From Lachnospiraceae bacterium (GTDB lineage: Bacteria > Bacillota > Clostridia > Lachnospirales > Lachnospiraceae): a stretch of DNA of 64,000 nt. The translations under genes and the position numbers were made by a program. Positions within the stretch are counted from its first letter, which is position 1, and each line of letters opens with the position of its first letter. Of this stretch, positions 8,198 through 17,453 are shown in pieces. The stretch is from contig JAITGA010000003.1 in NCBI GenBank assembly GCA_031280955.1, forward strand, positions 1-64,000. The letters run 5' to 3'. Under the pieces are notes generated by a model. It saw only the letters and a list, made by a program, of their open reading frames with translations. It searched no databases and was not told the origin of the DNA.

Positions 8198-8896
8198 ATG
8201 AGCAAAAACTTGAAATTCGCTTTTCGTCAAACCATACCCGTTTTGATGGGATACCTTTTCATTGGCGTTGCCTTCGGACTCATGTTGAGCGACATCGGTT
8301 ATCATTTTTTGTGGGCGGGTTTTATTAGCATTGTCGTATATGCCGGAAGTATGCAGTATCTGATGGTAACGCTGCTTAGTGGCGGAGCTAGTCTTTTGTT
8401 TGTGTTGATGATGACACTCTTTGTCAACGGTCGTCATGTTTTTTATGGTATCTCCATGATTGAGAAATTTCGTGACATGGGGAAAAGATATCCTTACATG
8501 ATTTTTTCCTTGACTGATGAAACGTATTCACTACTGGGACGAACCCAAGTACCTGCTACCCTTGATGAGCAAAAGGTGTTGTTCCAAATCAGTATGCTAA
8601 ACCATAGTTATTGGGTGATAGGTTCACTTCTGGGAGGACTGGTGGGGCAACTTGGGGCATTCAACTCGACAGGAATCGAGTTTTCAATGACGGCGATATT
8701 TCTTGCTATCGTCGTAGAGCAGTGGGGGGAAAAGAAAAACAGGATACCGATATTGATTGGCATCGGTTGCTCACTTTGCTTTTTGCTTATACTGGGAGCG
8801 GAGCAGTTCATCCTGCCGTCATTATCGTTGACAGTTTTGATTATTCTCCTTTTCGGCAACAAAATGAGAAAGGGAGGCGAGGAGGTATATGATTGA
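8198..8896 (+). CDS. azlC: AzlC family branched-chain amino acid exporter subunit
   Basis: About 232 aa, multi-pass membrane protein. MSKNLKFAFRQTIPVLMGYLFIG is a typical AzlC N-terminus with the conserved P.l.GY...G.AFG start. About seven hydrophobic segments follow. With AzlD it forms the AzlCD branched-chain amino acid exporter. The start at 8198 is preferred because upstream in-frame codons lie in the interspersed repeat. No strong Shine-Dalgarno is visible, so the start is the least certain part. Overlaps azlD by 8 bp. Confidence 0.9.
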   Translation: MSKNLKFAFRQTIPVLMGYLFIGVAFGLMLSDIGYHFLWAGFISIVVYAGSMQYLMVTLLSGGASLLFVLMMTLFVNGRHVFYGISMIEKFRDMGKRYPYMIFSLTDETYSLLGRTQVPATLDEQKVLFQISMLNHSYWVIGSLLGGLVGQLGAFNSTGIEFSMTAIFLAIVVEQWGEKKNRIPILIGIGCSLCFLLILGAEQFILPSLSLTVLIILLFGNKMRKGGEEVYD

Positions 8897-9221
8897 TATT
8901 GCCCATTCATTGGCAATCATTGCTGTGGTATCGATAACAACATTTGCCCTGCGAGCCGCACCCTTTGTTATTTTTGGCTCAAAAAAGAAGCTATCTTCAG
9001 GTTTTACTCATTTGAGTACATGTTTGCCGCCTGCGATTATGGCAACGCTGGTGTTTTATTGTTTGCGCAATATTGACTGGTATATCGGCGGGAAATGGCT
9101 GCCGGAGATAATCTGCGCTTTACTCGTGGTTATTTTGCATAGTTGGAGAAAAAACATCCTCCTTTCCGTGGCAGTTGGTACGATTAGTTATATGTTGATG
9201 GTACAATGGCTTTTTGCTTGA
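8889..9221 (+). CDS. azlD: AzlD family branched-chain amino acid exporter subunit
   Basis: A 110-aa protein with four hydrophobic segments and the typical AzlD opening (TTFALRAAPFVIFG) and middle (LPPAIMATLVFYCL). It is the small partner of AzlC. The start overlaps the azlC end and has GGCGAGGAGG upstream, so the two are translated together. Confidence 0.9.
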   Translation: MIDIAHSLAIIAVVSITTFALRAAPFVIFGSKKKLSSGFTHLSTCLPPAIMATLVFYCLRNIDWYIGGKWLPEIICALLVVILHSWRKNILLSVAVGTISYMLMVQWLFA

Positions 9222-9265
9222 TAGATTTTCCTTGATTGACAAGCTCGCCGACATCAAGTAATCTA
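9222..9265. other. Imperfect hairpin between azlD and the decarboxylase gene
   Basis: TAGATT (9222-9227) and CTTGAT (9231-9236) pair with ATCAAG (9253-9258) and AATCTA (9260-9265), giving two 6-bp helices with a small internal loop and a 16-nt apical loop. No T-run follows, so it may be a 5' leader structure or a factor-dependent end. Confidence 0.45.
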
Positions 9266-9319
9266 TAAATAGGCGGAATTTCATATTAAAGATGAAAGAT
9301 ATCCGTGTGGGGTTTATAG

Positions 9320-10753
9320 ATGTCAGAGAGTTTGAGTAATCGCTTGCGGGATTTAGCCGCGGGCGATATCTATCCTTTCCATATGCCGGGACACAAGCGT
9401 GTGATTGCCGATGGCATGATGGAATCCATAATAAAGATGTGGTATTCATGTGACATCAGTGAGATATCCGGCTTTGACAACCTCCACCATCCGCAGGGAA
9501 TACTCCTTACCATTAAGGAGAAAGCCGCCGCACTTTATCATGCCGAGGAAAGCTTTTGCCTTATCAATGGCAGTACCGCCGGGATATTAAGTGCAGTAGC
9601 GGCATTGGGAACGGCAAAAAAGCTTTTGGTGTCACGAGACAGCCACCTGTCTGTGTATCATGCGGCATATCTGTTCGGGATATCATTGGTGTATGCGAGT
9701 CCGCAGGAAAGTGAGATAGCCGCAAAACTGGCGAGCGACCCCGACATTGAGGCGATCCTCATCACTTCACCGTCATATGAGGGGATAAGCCATGATGTAG
9801 CTGCAATAGCCCGACTAGCCTACTACCATAATATTCCCCTGATTGTTGACCAAGCGCACGGAGCGCATTTTGGTCTGCACCCTGATTTGTCGGAAAACGC
9901 TGTCCGCCAAGGAGCTGACATCGTAGTTCATAGCCTCCACAAGACCCTGCCATCGCTGACCCAAACCGCCCTGCTCCATGTTTGCGGAAAGCGCATTGAC
10001 CGCCGGGTGCTTCGCCGCTATTTGCGCATTTTCCAGTCGAGTAGTCCTTCGTATCCGCTTTTGGTATCGATTGAACAGTGCATCGACATGATGGAAACTG
10101 AGGGTGCGGCGAGATTTGACCAGATGTTGACTTGGCGGCAGGATTTCATTGACCAAGTCAGTCAATTGAAAAAGCTGTATATAGACAAAAGCCAAAAGGG
10201 AAATGACCCCTGCAAAATTGTGATTCGTATTGCTGATGGCAGTCAGGATAATCAATGCCGGGACATGACGGGAGGTTTACTGGCTGATATTTTACGAAAA
10301 GACCATCATTTGGAAATGGAGTATTTTGCCCGTGATTATGTGGTTGCCATTGTTACGGTGATGGATAAACACGAGGGATTTGTCCGTTTGGCGAAAGCAC
10401 TATCAGCGATAGACCGAAGTTTGGTTATAGATACCAAGGCAAAAGAGGAAAAACGAACAAAAAGAGATTTATCGCTTCCCACTTTGCCCGAAGCGATGAT
10501 GACCATTACCGAAGCGTATAACAGCGAGATGACCGAGATAGCACTTCCCGCCGCCGCCGGTAATGTCGCCGCCGAGTTTGTTGTTCCTTACCCGCCGGGG
10601 ATACCACTATTAGTGCCGGGAGAGCGGATAGATGCCGGGATTTTAGAAGTGATTCAAGTGAGCTTGGCGAGCGGAATCACGATAAATGGGCTAAGCACGA
10701 CCGCTAATGGGGAGTATACCTTACCTATAATTAAAACCAGAGTGTGCCAATGA
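9320..10753 (+). CDS. Orn/Lys/Arg decarboxylase family PLP enzyme (YaaO-like)
   Basis: A 477-aa fold-type I PLP enzyme. PFHMPGHKR near the N-terminus, VDQAHGAHF (Asp177 binds the pyridine nitrogen) and SLHKTLPSLTQ with Schiff-base Lys208 define the family. At about 480 aa it is the short form, like B. subtilis YaaO/SpeA, with a C-terminal domain (VPYPPGIPLLVPGE). The substrate (arginine, lysine or ornithine) cannot be decided here. It heads the yaaO-kinase-yaaR-holB-yaaT block and overlaps the next gene at ATGA. Confidence 0.88.
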   Translation: MSESLSNRLRDLAAGDIYPFHMPGHKRVIADGMMESIIKMWYSCDISEISGFDNLHHPQGILLTIKEKAAALYHAEESFCLINGSTAGILSAVAALGTAKKLLVSRDSHLSVYHAAYLFGISLVYASPQESEIAAKLASDPDIEAILITSPSYEGISHDVAAIARLAYYHNIPLIVDQAHGAHFGLHPDLSENAVRQGADIVVHSLHKTLPSLTQTALLHVCGKRIDRRVLRRYLRIFQSSSPSYPLLVSIEQCIDMMETEGAARFDQMLTWRQDFIDQVSQLKKLYIDKSQKGNDPCKIVIRIADGSQDNQCRDMTGGLLADILRKDHHLEMEYFARDYVVAIVTVMDKHEGFVRLAKALSAIDRSLVIDTKAKEEKRTKRDLSLPTLPEAMMTITEAYNSEMTEIALPAAAGNVAAEFVVPYPPGIPLLVPGERIDAGILEVIQVSLASGITINGLSTTANGEYTLPIIKTRVCQ

Positions 10754-11358
10754 ACAGACCAAACTATGTTTTCTTCATCATGGGTAAGAGTTCGACGGGA
10801 AAAGACACTATTTTCCAACAACTCTGCGAGCAAAAAGACCTGGGACTCAAGGTGATAATTTCCTATACCACCCGCCCGATACGTGGTAATGAAGCTGAGG
10901 GTAATGAATATCACTTCACCGATGAAGCTTGTTTTCAAGCGTTTCAGGCAGCAGGGAGTGTTGTCGAGAACCGTGTTTATCATACATATCATGGCTTGTG
11001 GCGTTACTTTACCGTAGATGATGGGCAGTTTGACTTCCCGCCGGATAGCCCTGACCGTTTGATGATAGGGACATTGGAATCGTTTCTTTGCGTAAAGAAA
11101 TACTTTCCTGAATTGAGTGTCGTGCCGCTTTTGATAGAGCTTGATGATGGTGTTCGCCTTGAGCGTGCCCTCAAGCGGGAGATGAGCCAAGAGACACCTA
11201 GATATGAGGAAATGTGCCGTCGTTTTTTGGCTGATACTGATGATTTTGCCGAGGATCTGATAGAAGATGCGGGGATAGACAAACGGTTTTACAATCATGA
11301 GTCAACGACTACGGCACAAAATATTGCCACTTATATAAGGGAACTGAGGGGCAAATAA
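10750..11358 (+). CDS. Guanylate kinase-like protein
   Basis: A 202-aa P-loop kinase with MGKSSTGKDT (residues 11-20) in place of the usual GPSGxGKST, then SYTTRPIRGNEAEGNEYHF, which matches the GMP-binding region of guanylate kinases. The lid and C-terminus are less typical. The start is the ATG overlapping the upstream stop. It sits where B. subtilis-type clusters carry thymidylate kinase (tmk), but its motifs are guanylate-kinase motifs. It may be a second GMP kinase or one with altered specificity. Confidence 0.78.
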   Translation: MNRPNYVFFIMGKSSTGKDTIFQQLCEQKDLGLKVIISYTTRPIRGNEAEGNEYHFTDEACFQAFQAAGSVVENRVYHTYHGLWRYFTVDDGQFDFPPDSPDRLMIGTLESFLCVKKYFPELSVVPLLIELDDGVRLERALKREMSQETPRYEEMCRRFLADTDDFAEDLIEDAGIDKRFYNHESTTTAQNIATYIRELRGK

Positions 11359-11411
11359 GCGCATTTGTCCGATTTACTTTTTGCACGGATACATGACCTA
11401 TTGGAGCTGTT

Positions 11412-11852
11412 ATGGATATCAAGGTCAATCAAGTCACCCATGCCTTGTCGCCGGAGCTGCAAGTCAAAAACGCTGCGAATGACATCTCGTTCAAGTTCAT
11501 CCTTGCAAGTCAAGTGAGCGAGAGTGAGTTGGCGGCGAAGTTGACGAGCATGATGGAGCAGATAAATGAGCAGGGAGAACGACTGGCAAAAAGGCGTGAT
11601 ATCAGGGATATGAAGCGGTATCGCGGGTTGATAAAGGAGTTCATGAACGAAATCGTCAGCCGCTCCCATGAGTTTACCCGTGAAAACTATCTCGATCGCC
11701 GTGGTCGCCATCGTGTGTATGGGATTATCCGACTTGTAGATGAAACACTTGATGATTTGGCACGGGAATTGGTTAAGGATGAGCAAGATCACTTAGGAAT
11801 CTTGGAAAAAATCGGGGAAATTCGTGGTCTGTTGTTGGATATATTTACGTAG
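11412..11852 (+). CDS. YaaR family protein (DUF327)
   Basis: A 146-aa, mainly helical, charged protein. [44 protein letters not shown] is the diagnostic YaaR/DUF327 core. The molecular function of the family is not established. It is typically found just before holB, as here. The YaaQ/DarA gene usually next to it is absent. Confidence 0.85.
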   Translation: MDIKVNQVTHALSPELQVKNAANDISFKFILASQVSESELAAKLTSMMEQINEQGERLAKRRDIRDMKRYRGLIKEFMNEIVSRSHEFTRENYLDRRGRHRVYGIIRLVDETLDDLARELVKDEQDHLGILEKIGEIRGLLLDIFT

Positions 11853-11873
11853 AATGGATAAAAAGGAGGAAGT

Positions 11874-12887
11874 ATGGCAGGTTTTGGTGATATCATTGGG
11901 CAAGAGCATATCCGTGAGCATTTGATGAAAGCTATCAAGACGGGTAAAGTTTCCCATGCCTACATTATCAGCGGCGAACGAAGCATGGGCAAGGAGTTTA
12001 TCGCCAAGGTATTTACAATGGCGATTCAATGTGAAAGCACGGAGAATGAAAAGCCCTGTCAGACTTGTGTTTCCTGCGAGCAAGCCCTGTCAGACAATCA
12101 CCCTGATATACGGTTTATAATTCACGAAAAACCGGGGGTGATCGGGGTTGAAGACATTCGCCGCCAAATAAATGAAGATGTCGGTGTGATGCCGTACCGT
12201 GGCACGAGAAAGATTTATGTCATCAGTGAAGCGGAGAAAATGACACCACAAGCACAAAATGCGCTGCTCAAAACCCTAGAAGAACCACCGTCATATGCAG
12301 TTATAATTTTGTTGACAGCCAATAGCGGGTCATTGTTACCGACAATTACGAGTCGTGCCGCCTTGCTTCACATGAAAGCGGTTACAGATACAGCGGTGCG
12401 TGGGTTTTTGATGGAAACGATGATGATACCCGATTACCGTGCTGACGTTTGTGTCGCTTTTGCCCGCGGCAATATCGGCAGAGCGAAGCTACTGGCGGCA
12501 AGCGAAGAGTTGGAAAAAGTCAAGGACGAAGCGATTGTCTTGTTAAAGAACATCAACCATATGGATGTAAGTGAGATAATTGCGGCAATCCGCAAGATAA
12601 AAGAGCTGAAGTTCGACATTGGCGATTACTTGGACTTTCTTTCTATTTGGTATCGTGATGTCCTGCTATACAAAGCCACCCGTGATATCAGCCTCATTAT
12701 TTTCAAGGAAGAGCGAGATTTTATCCGTCAAGTTGCCAGTGTTTGTGCATATGAGGGAATTGAGGAGATTATTGAGGCATTGGCAAAGGCGAAAACCCGT
12801 CTCGATGCCAATGTGAACTTTGAACTTACGCTTGAACTTTTGCTATTTTCCATCAAGGATAATCAACAAGCAACTGCCAATACTTGA
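11874..12887 (+). CDS. holB: DNA polymerase III delta' subunit
   Basis: A 337-aa clamp-loader AAA+ subunit. It opens FGDIIGQEHIREHLMKAIKTGKVSHAYI, carries a degenerate P-loop (SGERSMGKE) and a four-cysteine zinc module (CESTENEKPCQTCVSC), then the sensor region TPQAQNALLKTLEEPPSYAVIIL. The delta' subunit lacks ATPase activity and opens the beta clamp as part of the clamp loader. AAGGAGGAAGT precedes the ATG. The neighbours YaaR and RicT match the conserved Firmicutes cluster. Confidence 0.93.
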   Translation: MAGFGDIIGQEHIREHLMKAIKTGKVSHAYIISGERSMGKEFIAKVFTMAIQCESTENEKPCQTCVSCEQALSDNHPDIRFIIHEKPGVIGVEDIRRQINEDVGVMPYRGTRKIYVISEAEKMTPQAQNALLKTLEEPPSYAVIILLTANSGSLLPTITSRAALLHMKAVTDTAVRGFLMETMMIPDYRADVCVAFARGNIGRAKLLAASEELEKVKDEAIVLLKNINHMDVSEIIAAIRKIKELKFDIGDYLDFLSIWYRDVLLYKATRDISLIIFKEERDFIRQVASVCAYEGIEEIIEALAKAKTRLDANVNFELTLELLLFSIKDNQQATANT

Positions 12888-12997
12888 TGGCAAGGAATGT
12901 TGAGACTGATATTGTTTTGTTGCAATTTTCAAAAAGACTGCAAAAGCTATTTGGGGGAGCAATAGTAATTGACAAACCCTGACAGAGAGGACAAAAA

Positions 12998-13906
12998 ATG
13001 ACCAATGTAATAGGAGTCAGATTTCGCACCGCCGGGAAGGTATACTTCTTTGACCCGCTTACTCTGGAAATCAATCGCGGCGATCATGTCATCGTCGAAA
13101 CAGCGCGCGGCGTGGAGTACGGAACAGTCGTCGGTGATGCACGGGAAGTCGAGGATGACAAAATCGTCCAGCCACTCAAACCGGTAATCCGGATTGCCAA
13201 TGAAGAAGATGATGAAAAAGAAAAGAAGAACAAGGAAAAAGAAAAAGATGCTTTTCAAATTTGCTTGGAAAAAATAGCGAAACATGAGCTGCAAATGAAG
13301 CTGATAGATGCAGAGTTTACTTTTGATAATAGTAAAGTGTTGTTTTATTTTACCGCTGATGGGAGAATTGATTTCCGCGAGTTGGTAAAAGACTTGGCAT
13401 CAGTATTCAAGACGAGAATTGAGCTGCGGCAAATTGGCGTTCGTGACGAGACCAAAATCGTAGGCGGGATAGGCATTTGCGGACGTGCGCTTTGTTGCTA
13501 TACCCATTTGTCGGAGTTTGTGCCTGTTTCCATTAAGATGGCGAAGGAACAAAACCTTTCCCTCAACCCAAGTAAGATATCGGGGGTATGCGGTCGCTTG
13601 ATGTGCTGTCTCAAACATGAAGAAGAAACTTATGAATATCTAAATCGCCGTTCACCGGGAATTGGCGATCTGGTCACTAGCGAAAGCGGAATGAAAGGTG
13701 AAGTCACCAGCGTTAATGTTTTACGCCAAACGGTTAAAGTCATCGTTGATGTCGGTGATGTCAAGGAAATCCACGAGTTTGCCGTCGATGAACTAAAATT
13801 CAAAAGTAAAAAGAAATACCGCAAAGACAATGTGTCGGTTCAAGAGCAAGCAGAACTGGAGCAACTGGAAAAAGAAGAGCAACAGGGAAGTGACTCGCAG
13901 TTGTGA
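12998..13906 (+). CDS. ricT: RicT/YaaT, PSP1-domain protein
   Basis: A 302-aa cytosolic protein with a PSP1 C-terminal domain. Conserved cysteine motifs GICGRALCCYTHLSEF and GVCGRLMCCLKHEEE are those linked to iron-sulfur binding in the B. subtilis RicA-F-T complex, which affects RNase Y activity, sporulation and competence. An unusually charged linker (NEEDDEKEKKNKEKEKD, about 68-84) splits the N-terminal part. RBS GAGAGGAC is ahead of the start. RicA is a YlbF/YmcA-family protein, and a YlbF-family gene lies at 52255. Confidence 0.9.
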   Translation: MTNVIGVRFRTAGKVYFFDPLTLEINRGDHVIVETARGVEYGTVVGDAREVEDDKIVQPLKPVIRIANEEDDEKEKKNKEKEKDAFQICLEKIAKHELQMKLIDAEFTFDNSKVLFYFTADGRIDFRELVKDLASVFKTRIELRQIGVRDETKIVGGIGICGRALCCYTHLSEFVPVSIKMAKEQNLSLNPSKISGVCGRLMCCLKHEEETYEYLNRRSPGIGDLVTSESGMKGEVTSVNVLRQTVKVIVDVGDVKEIHEFAVDELKFKSKKKYRKDNVSVQEQAELEQLEKEEQQGSDSQL

Positions 13907-13979
13907 TTTCACCTCCGGATTCGGTATGGTTTATATTAACACTTTATTGACATATCCTGTCAATAAGAAAGAAACTACT

Positions 13980-16278
13980 TTGAAAACAACCGATATAAAA
14001 ATCCCAATCTTGACAGTACTTCTGGCAATAGTTTTACTTGCTGTTACCAGTTGCACAAGTGAAGCAGACATAGGACATTACTATTCATACAAGGAAATCG
14101 CTGTGAATCAAGCCATCGGTGAAGTTTTTGATTTTGCCCATGACAACAGCGAGCTGATTCTTGTCGGTGTAACAGGGGATAGATGGGGTTATGAATCTCA
14201 GGAACTAAAAGTGATTACCATTGACCTTGATGGGAAAGTGAAAAATGACATCACGCTCGATGTCGATAATCCTCTCCTTGCAAATACTGATTCACGAAGT
14301 GCTATGGGTGCTGACTTATAAACTACCTATCAATCATGAGGAAAATATAACATATGATGCAATTTGTTTTGACCGTAATGGCAATTATATCAATACCATT
14401 TCCCTAGGTGAACTAGGCGGGATAAAACTCTCACGCACTTTTCACCAACTCGTTGTTTACATTACCCAAACAGGATTACCATATTTTTACATCCATGAAG
14501 TAAGTATTGTTCGTGATGAGAGTACAATCGGTACAATCCATGTGTTTGATGAAAACGGGGTAAAGATTGACCTCGGCGAGGAGCTAAACACTAATGTGAT
14601 GGACTTATTTCGGCTTAGCGACGGGCGTGTTTTCGTCAGAACCCTTGACGAGGGATTACTTAATAGTTCAGAAGCGAAGATGTCGTTATCTTGTATTTGT
14701 ATCCTGTGTTCCGACATATGTCATTCCGAAGTGAGGGCTTTAGCAGAAGAGCTTATGGATACTTTTGGTTATACTTTTATAGGCGGTCATGGCGACAACG
14801 ACATTCTTATGACTACGAAGTGGGCGGTCTACAGCTCTAATATTAAAGGCGAGCGCGTGAAGCTACTCAATTGGCTAGATGAGGGGGTGGACAATTTCGC
14901 CGCTTCCATGTACAAAAATGTGATAAATATTGATGATACACTTTTTACTCTCTCCTATACTCCATCAACTGGTGGTGGCTATGGAGCAGATGGTAAAGTT
15001 AGTATTGTTAAGCTAAACCGTGCAAACCCATCTGATACTAACACAAGAGCATCACGAACAGTTATTAGTGTAGCGACATTATATTCAGACCCGGTAATCT
15101 TTGGAGCGGCAGTCAATTTCAACAGGATAAATCGTGACTACCGTGTGGAAATGAAGACATATTCTGATACCAGTAGGAGTTGGATTGAAGCGGATATAAA
15201 CACATTCAACCTAGACCTTGCAAACGGTTATATCCCTGATGTGGTTTTTCTTGCCAGAAACACTCCGAATCAAAGCTACGCTACCCGAGGTCTGTTTAGC
15301 GACCTATACGAGTTCATGGCAAGCGACCCTGATTTTGACGAAAATGATTATCTAGATAATGTTTTTCGGCTTCTTGAAACAGACGGAAAACTATATCTGG
15401 GAACCACATCATTTAACGTAAATACGTTGGTGGGGAAAGCTTCAGAACTTGGTGATAGGCAAAGCTGGACGTGGGATGAGTACTATACTTTTCTCGATAG
15501 CAAACCGGGTGATACACTACCGATAGGTCTTAGCAGGCAGGCGATTTCAAAAGAGGATTTCCTGACGGTGATGCTCACACAGCGAATGAATGATTTCGTT
15601 GACTATGCAGATGGAGCATGTGATTTTGAAAGCGATGCTTTCATGCGATTGTTGCGTGAAACAGATAAGTTTCCGCAAAAGAGGGAAGATTATACTGTTC
15701 TAGTTGATTATCGCACAGGCAATCCACCACTTTTATGGATGCCCAATTTTACCGCATTTTACATTGATACTGGTTTTTATCCCAAGATAATTGAGTATGA
15801 TATTTTCGGTGAGAAGATGACTTATATTGGTTTCCCTACTGATAACGAAACCCAAAATGGTTCATCATGTTCTCCGAATGATATTTTTGCCATATTTGAA
15901 AATTCTAGTAATAAAGACGGGGCATGGGAGTTTGTAAAGTATTTGTTGACTGATTTTCAAGAAACTGCGGGGATGGGATTGTCAAATTCATTACAAGGGT
16001 TTCCTGTGAAAAAATCAGTTCTGGAAAGATTAGCAACAGAGGTCAAAGCGGCAGAACTTTTTGAAGAGATTTTCTCGTATTTACTCCCGCCTACTGATGA
16101 GGAAATTGAAAGAATACTGGAACTGGTTTACACATTAGAGTATATTGATGTAATGGACAACAGTATTCTAAGTATAGTTTTGGAGGAAGCAGCCGCATAT
16201 TTTCATGGACAAAAAACGCCGGAGCAGGTAGCGGCGATTATCCAGAACCGAGTGAACCTATATCTTAGTGAGAGATGA
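13980..16278 (+). pseudogene. Frameshifted lipoprotein: extracellular solute-binding protein with N-terminal extension
   Basis: Two reading frames together encode one protein of about 766 aa. The first starts at a TTG (13980) with a lipoprotein signal (ILTVLLAIVLLAVTSC) and stops at 14319-14321. The second continues without a credible start and contains YKLPINHEENITYDAICFDRNGNY, then an ABC-type sugar/peptide solute-binding domain (about the last 420 aa, e.g. GYIPDVVFLARN, RQSWTWDEYYTFLDS, GAWEFVKYLLTD). Removing one T in GACTTATAAA near 14316 would join them as Asp-Tyr-Lys. It may be a recent pseudogene or an assembly error; the downstream frame is otherwise intact over 650 codons. No transporter permease lies beside it. 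An ATG at 13926 is an alternative start. Confidence 0.65.
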
Positions 16279-16295
16279 CTCCTACTGAGATATAG
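16258..16295. other. Hairpin across the stop codon of the solute-binding protein gene
   Basis: CTATATCTTAGT (about 16258-16269) pairs with ACTGAGATATAG (about 16284-16295) with one G-U pair and a 14-nt loop holding the TGA stop. Its right part (CT-CTGAGATATAGCCT) recurs at the end of thiI (47342-47360). No T-run, so not a classical terminator. The rest of the 336-bp gap to 16615 is AT-rich with a TCTTTTTTCACCA duplication near 16390-16420. Confidence 0.5.
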
Positions 16296-16560
16296 CCTTA
16301 GTGAGAAAAGTGAGAGGGAAGTTACGAAAACATAACCAAAATCAAGTTAGCATCATGTATGATATGTGCCTTTTGCTAAATCAACCGTCTTTTTTCACCA
16401 TTCACCATCTTTTTTCACCACAGGTATTTTTTATACCTTTAATCTATGTTATGGTTAGAATATCTAGAAATGATGATTGATGGTTTAGGCTTGAAAGGAA
16501 GGTTATATACAATATAGTACATGTGTAAACTATCGATATAAATACTCACGGCACTATACA

Positions 16561-16599
16561 AAGGAAAGTTTTCCTTGCACACAGACATTTTGCTATAAT
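16561..16599 (+). promoter_or_regulatory. Extended -10 promoter with upstream palindrome
   Basis: TGCTATAAT (16591-16599) is a perfect extended -10, 16 bp before the start codon of the lipoprotein gene. AAGGAAA-GT-TTTCCTT (16561-16576) is a perfect palindrome in the -35 position, where an operator would sit. No good -35 hexamer is present, which is acceptable for extended -10 promoters. Confidence 0.5.
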
Positions 16600-16614
16600 C
16601 ACAGGGGGTATATC

Positions 16615-17427
16615 ATGCAGCGAAAAGACAGACACATAATTATATCTAGGTATTTTACCCATAAAGCGATACTCCTGTTGCTTATCGTTTTATTCTGCTT
16701 TGTTTTGGCTTCATGTCGAGCGAATGAAGATAACCATAGTAACCATGATACTACATTGGCAGAAGATAACCCTGACACAGACACCGCATCGGACAACTCA
16801 TCGCCGGGCGAAGCAGGTGATGTGGTGACATCGGGCACAGCCGGCACACAGGCAGATGAAGTCACAAAAATAGAGATTTCGATGGAAGAAGCTATCGCCA
16901 TAGGGCTTACTGCCGCTACGGAGTACTTTGACAATCTACAACTTACCTGTGTATACACTTGGGATGCAGACAAAGAACCTATGATTACGACAGGTGAAGA
17001 CGGGAAGCGGGAGTTATGGTACGCTTGGTATGCCAATGAAGAAGGAAACCTAGTCATTGTCTTGATTGTGGGAGGGGAGGTCTTTCATGTGGATGCGTTT
17101 GAAGAAAGTGGGAACGGTGGCTTAATTGATACGAGTGAAATCACGGTGACGTCAGCAGAAGCGGTAATGAAAGCTAAGGAGCTAGGACTGCGGGGCGGAA
17201 ATCCTGAAAATGAATATGAATGGGTGAGTGGGTTCAATTTCGATTTACGTTATGCTTCATTGTTGGTAACTCCCGATGATATGCGGCTTTTCTTGCAAGT
17301 AATCGGAGCTTCACCAAATGGCAACTTTGCTCGCATTGATTTTGATGCCGTGACGGGTGAACTATTGTTGGCTGAGGAGCAAATCATCCACGAAGACGGT
17401 AGCTTGGAGTGGAGAGAGTTTAATTAG
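16615..17427 (+). CDS. Secreted lipoprotein of unknown function
   Basis: A 270-aa protein with a lipoprotein signal (LLLIVLFCFVLASC, Cys about 36), then a long Asp/Ser/Thr-rich linker to about residue 80, and a globular acidic C-terminal domain that contains two weakly similar blocks (SMEEAIAIGLTAATEYF and SAEAVMKAKELGL). The pair of helix-strand blocks recalls PepSY-type domains, but I cannot assign one. GGGGG lies before the ATG. It starts a short run with the next secreted protein. Confidence 0.7.
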   Translation: MQRKDRHIIISRYFTHKAILLLLIVLFCFVLASCRANEDNHSNHDTTLAEDNPDTDTASDNSSPGEAGDVVTSGTAGTQADEVTKIEISMEEAIAIGLTAATEYFDNLQLTCVYTWDADKEPMITTGEDGKRELWYAWYANEEGNLVIVLIVGGEVFHVDAFEESGNGGLIDTSEITVTSAEAVMKAKELGLRGGNPENEYEWVSGFNFDLRYASLLVTPDDMRLFLQVIGASPNGNFARIDFDAVTGELLLAEEQIIHEDGSLEWREFN

Positions 17428-17453
17428 GGAGCGAGTTCATACAGAGGAATATT

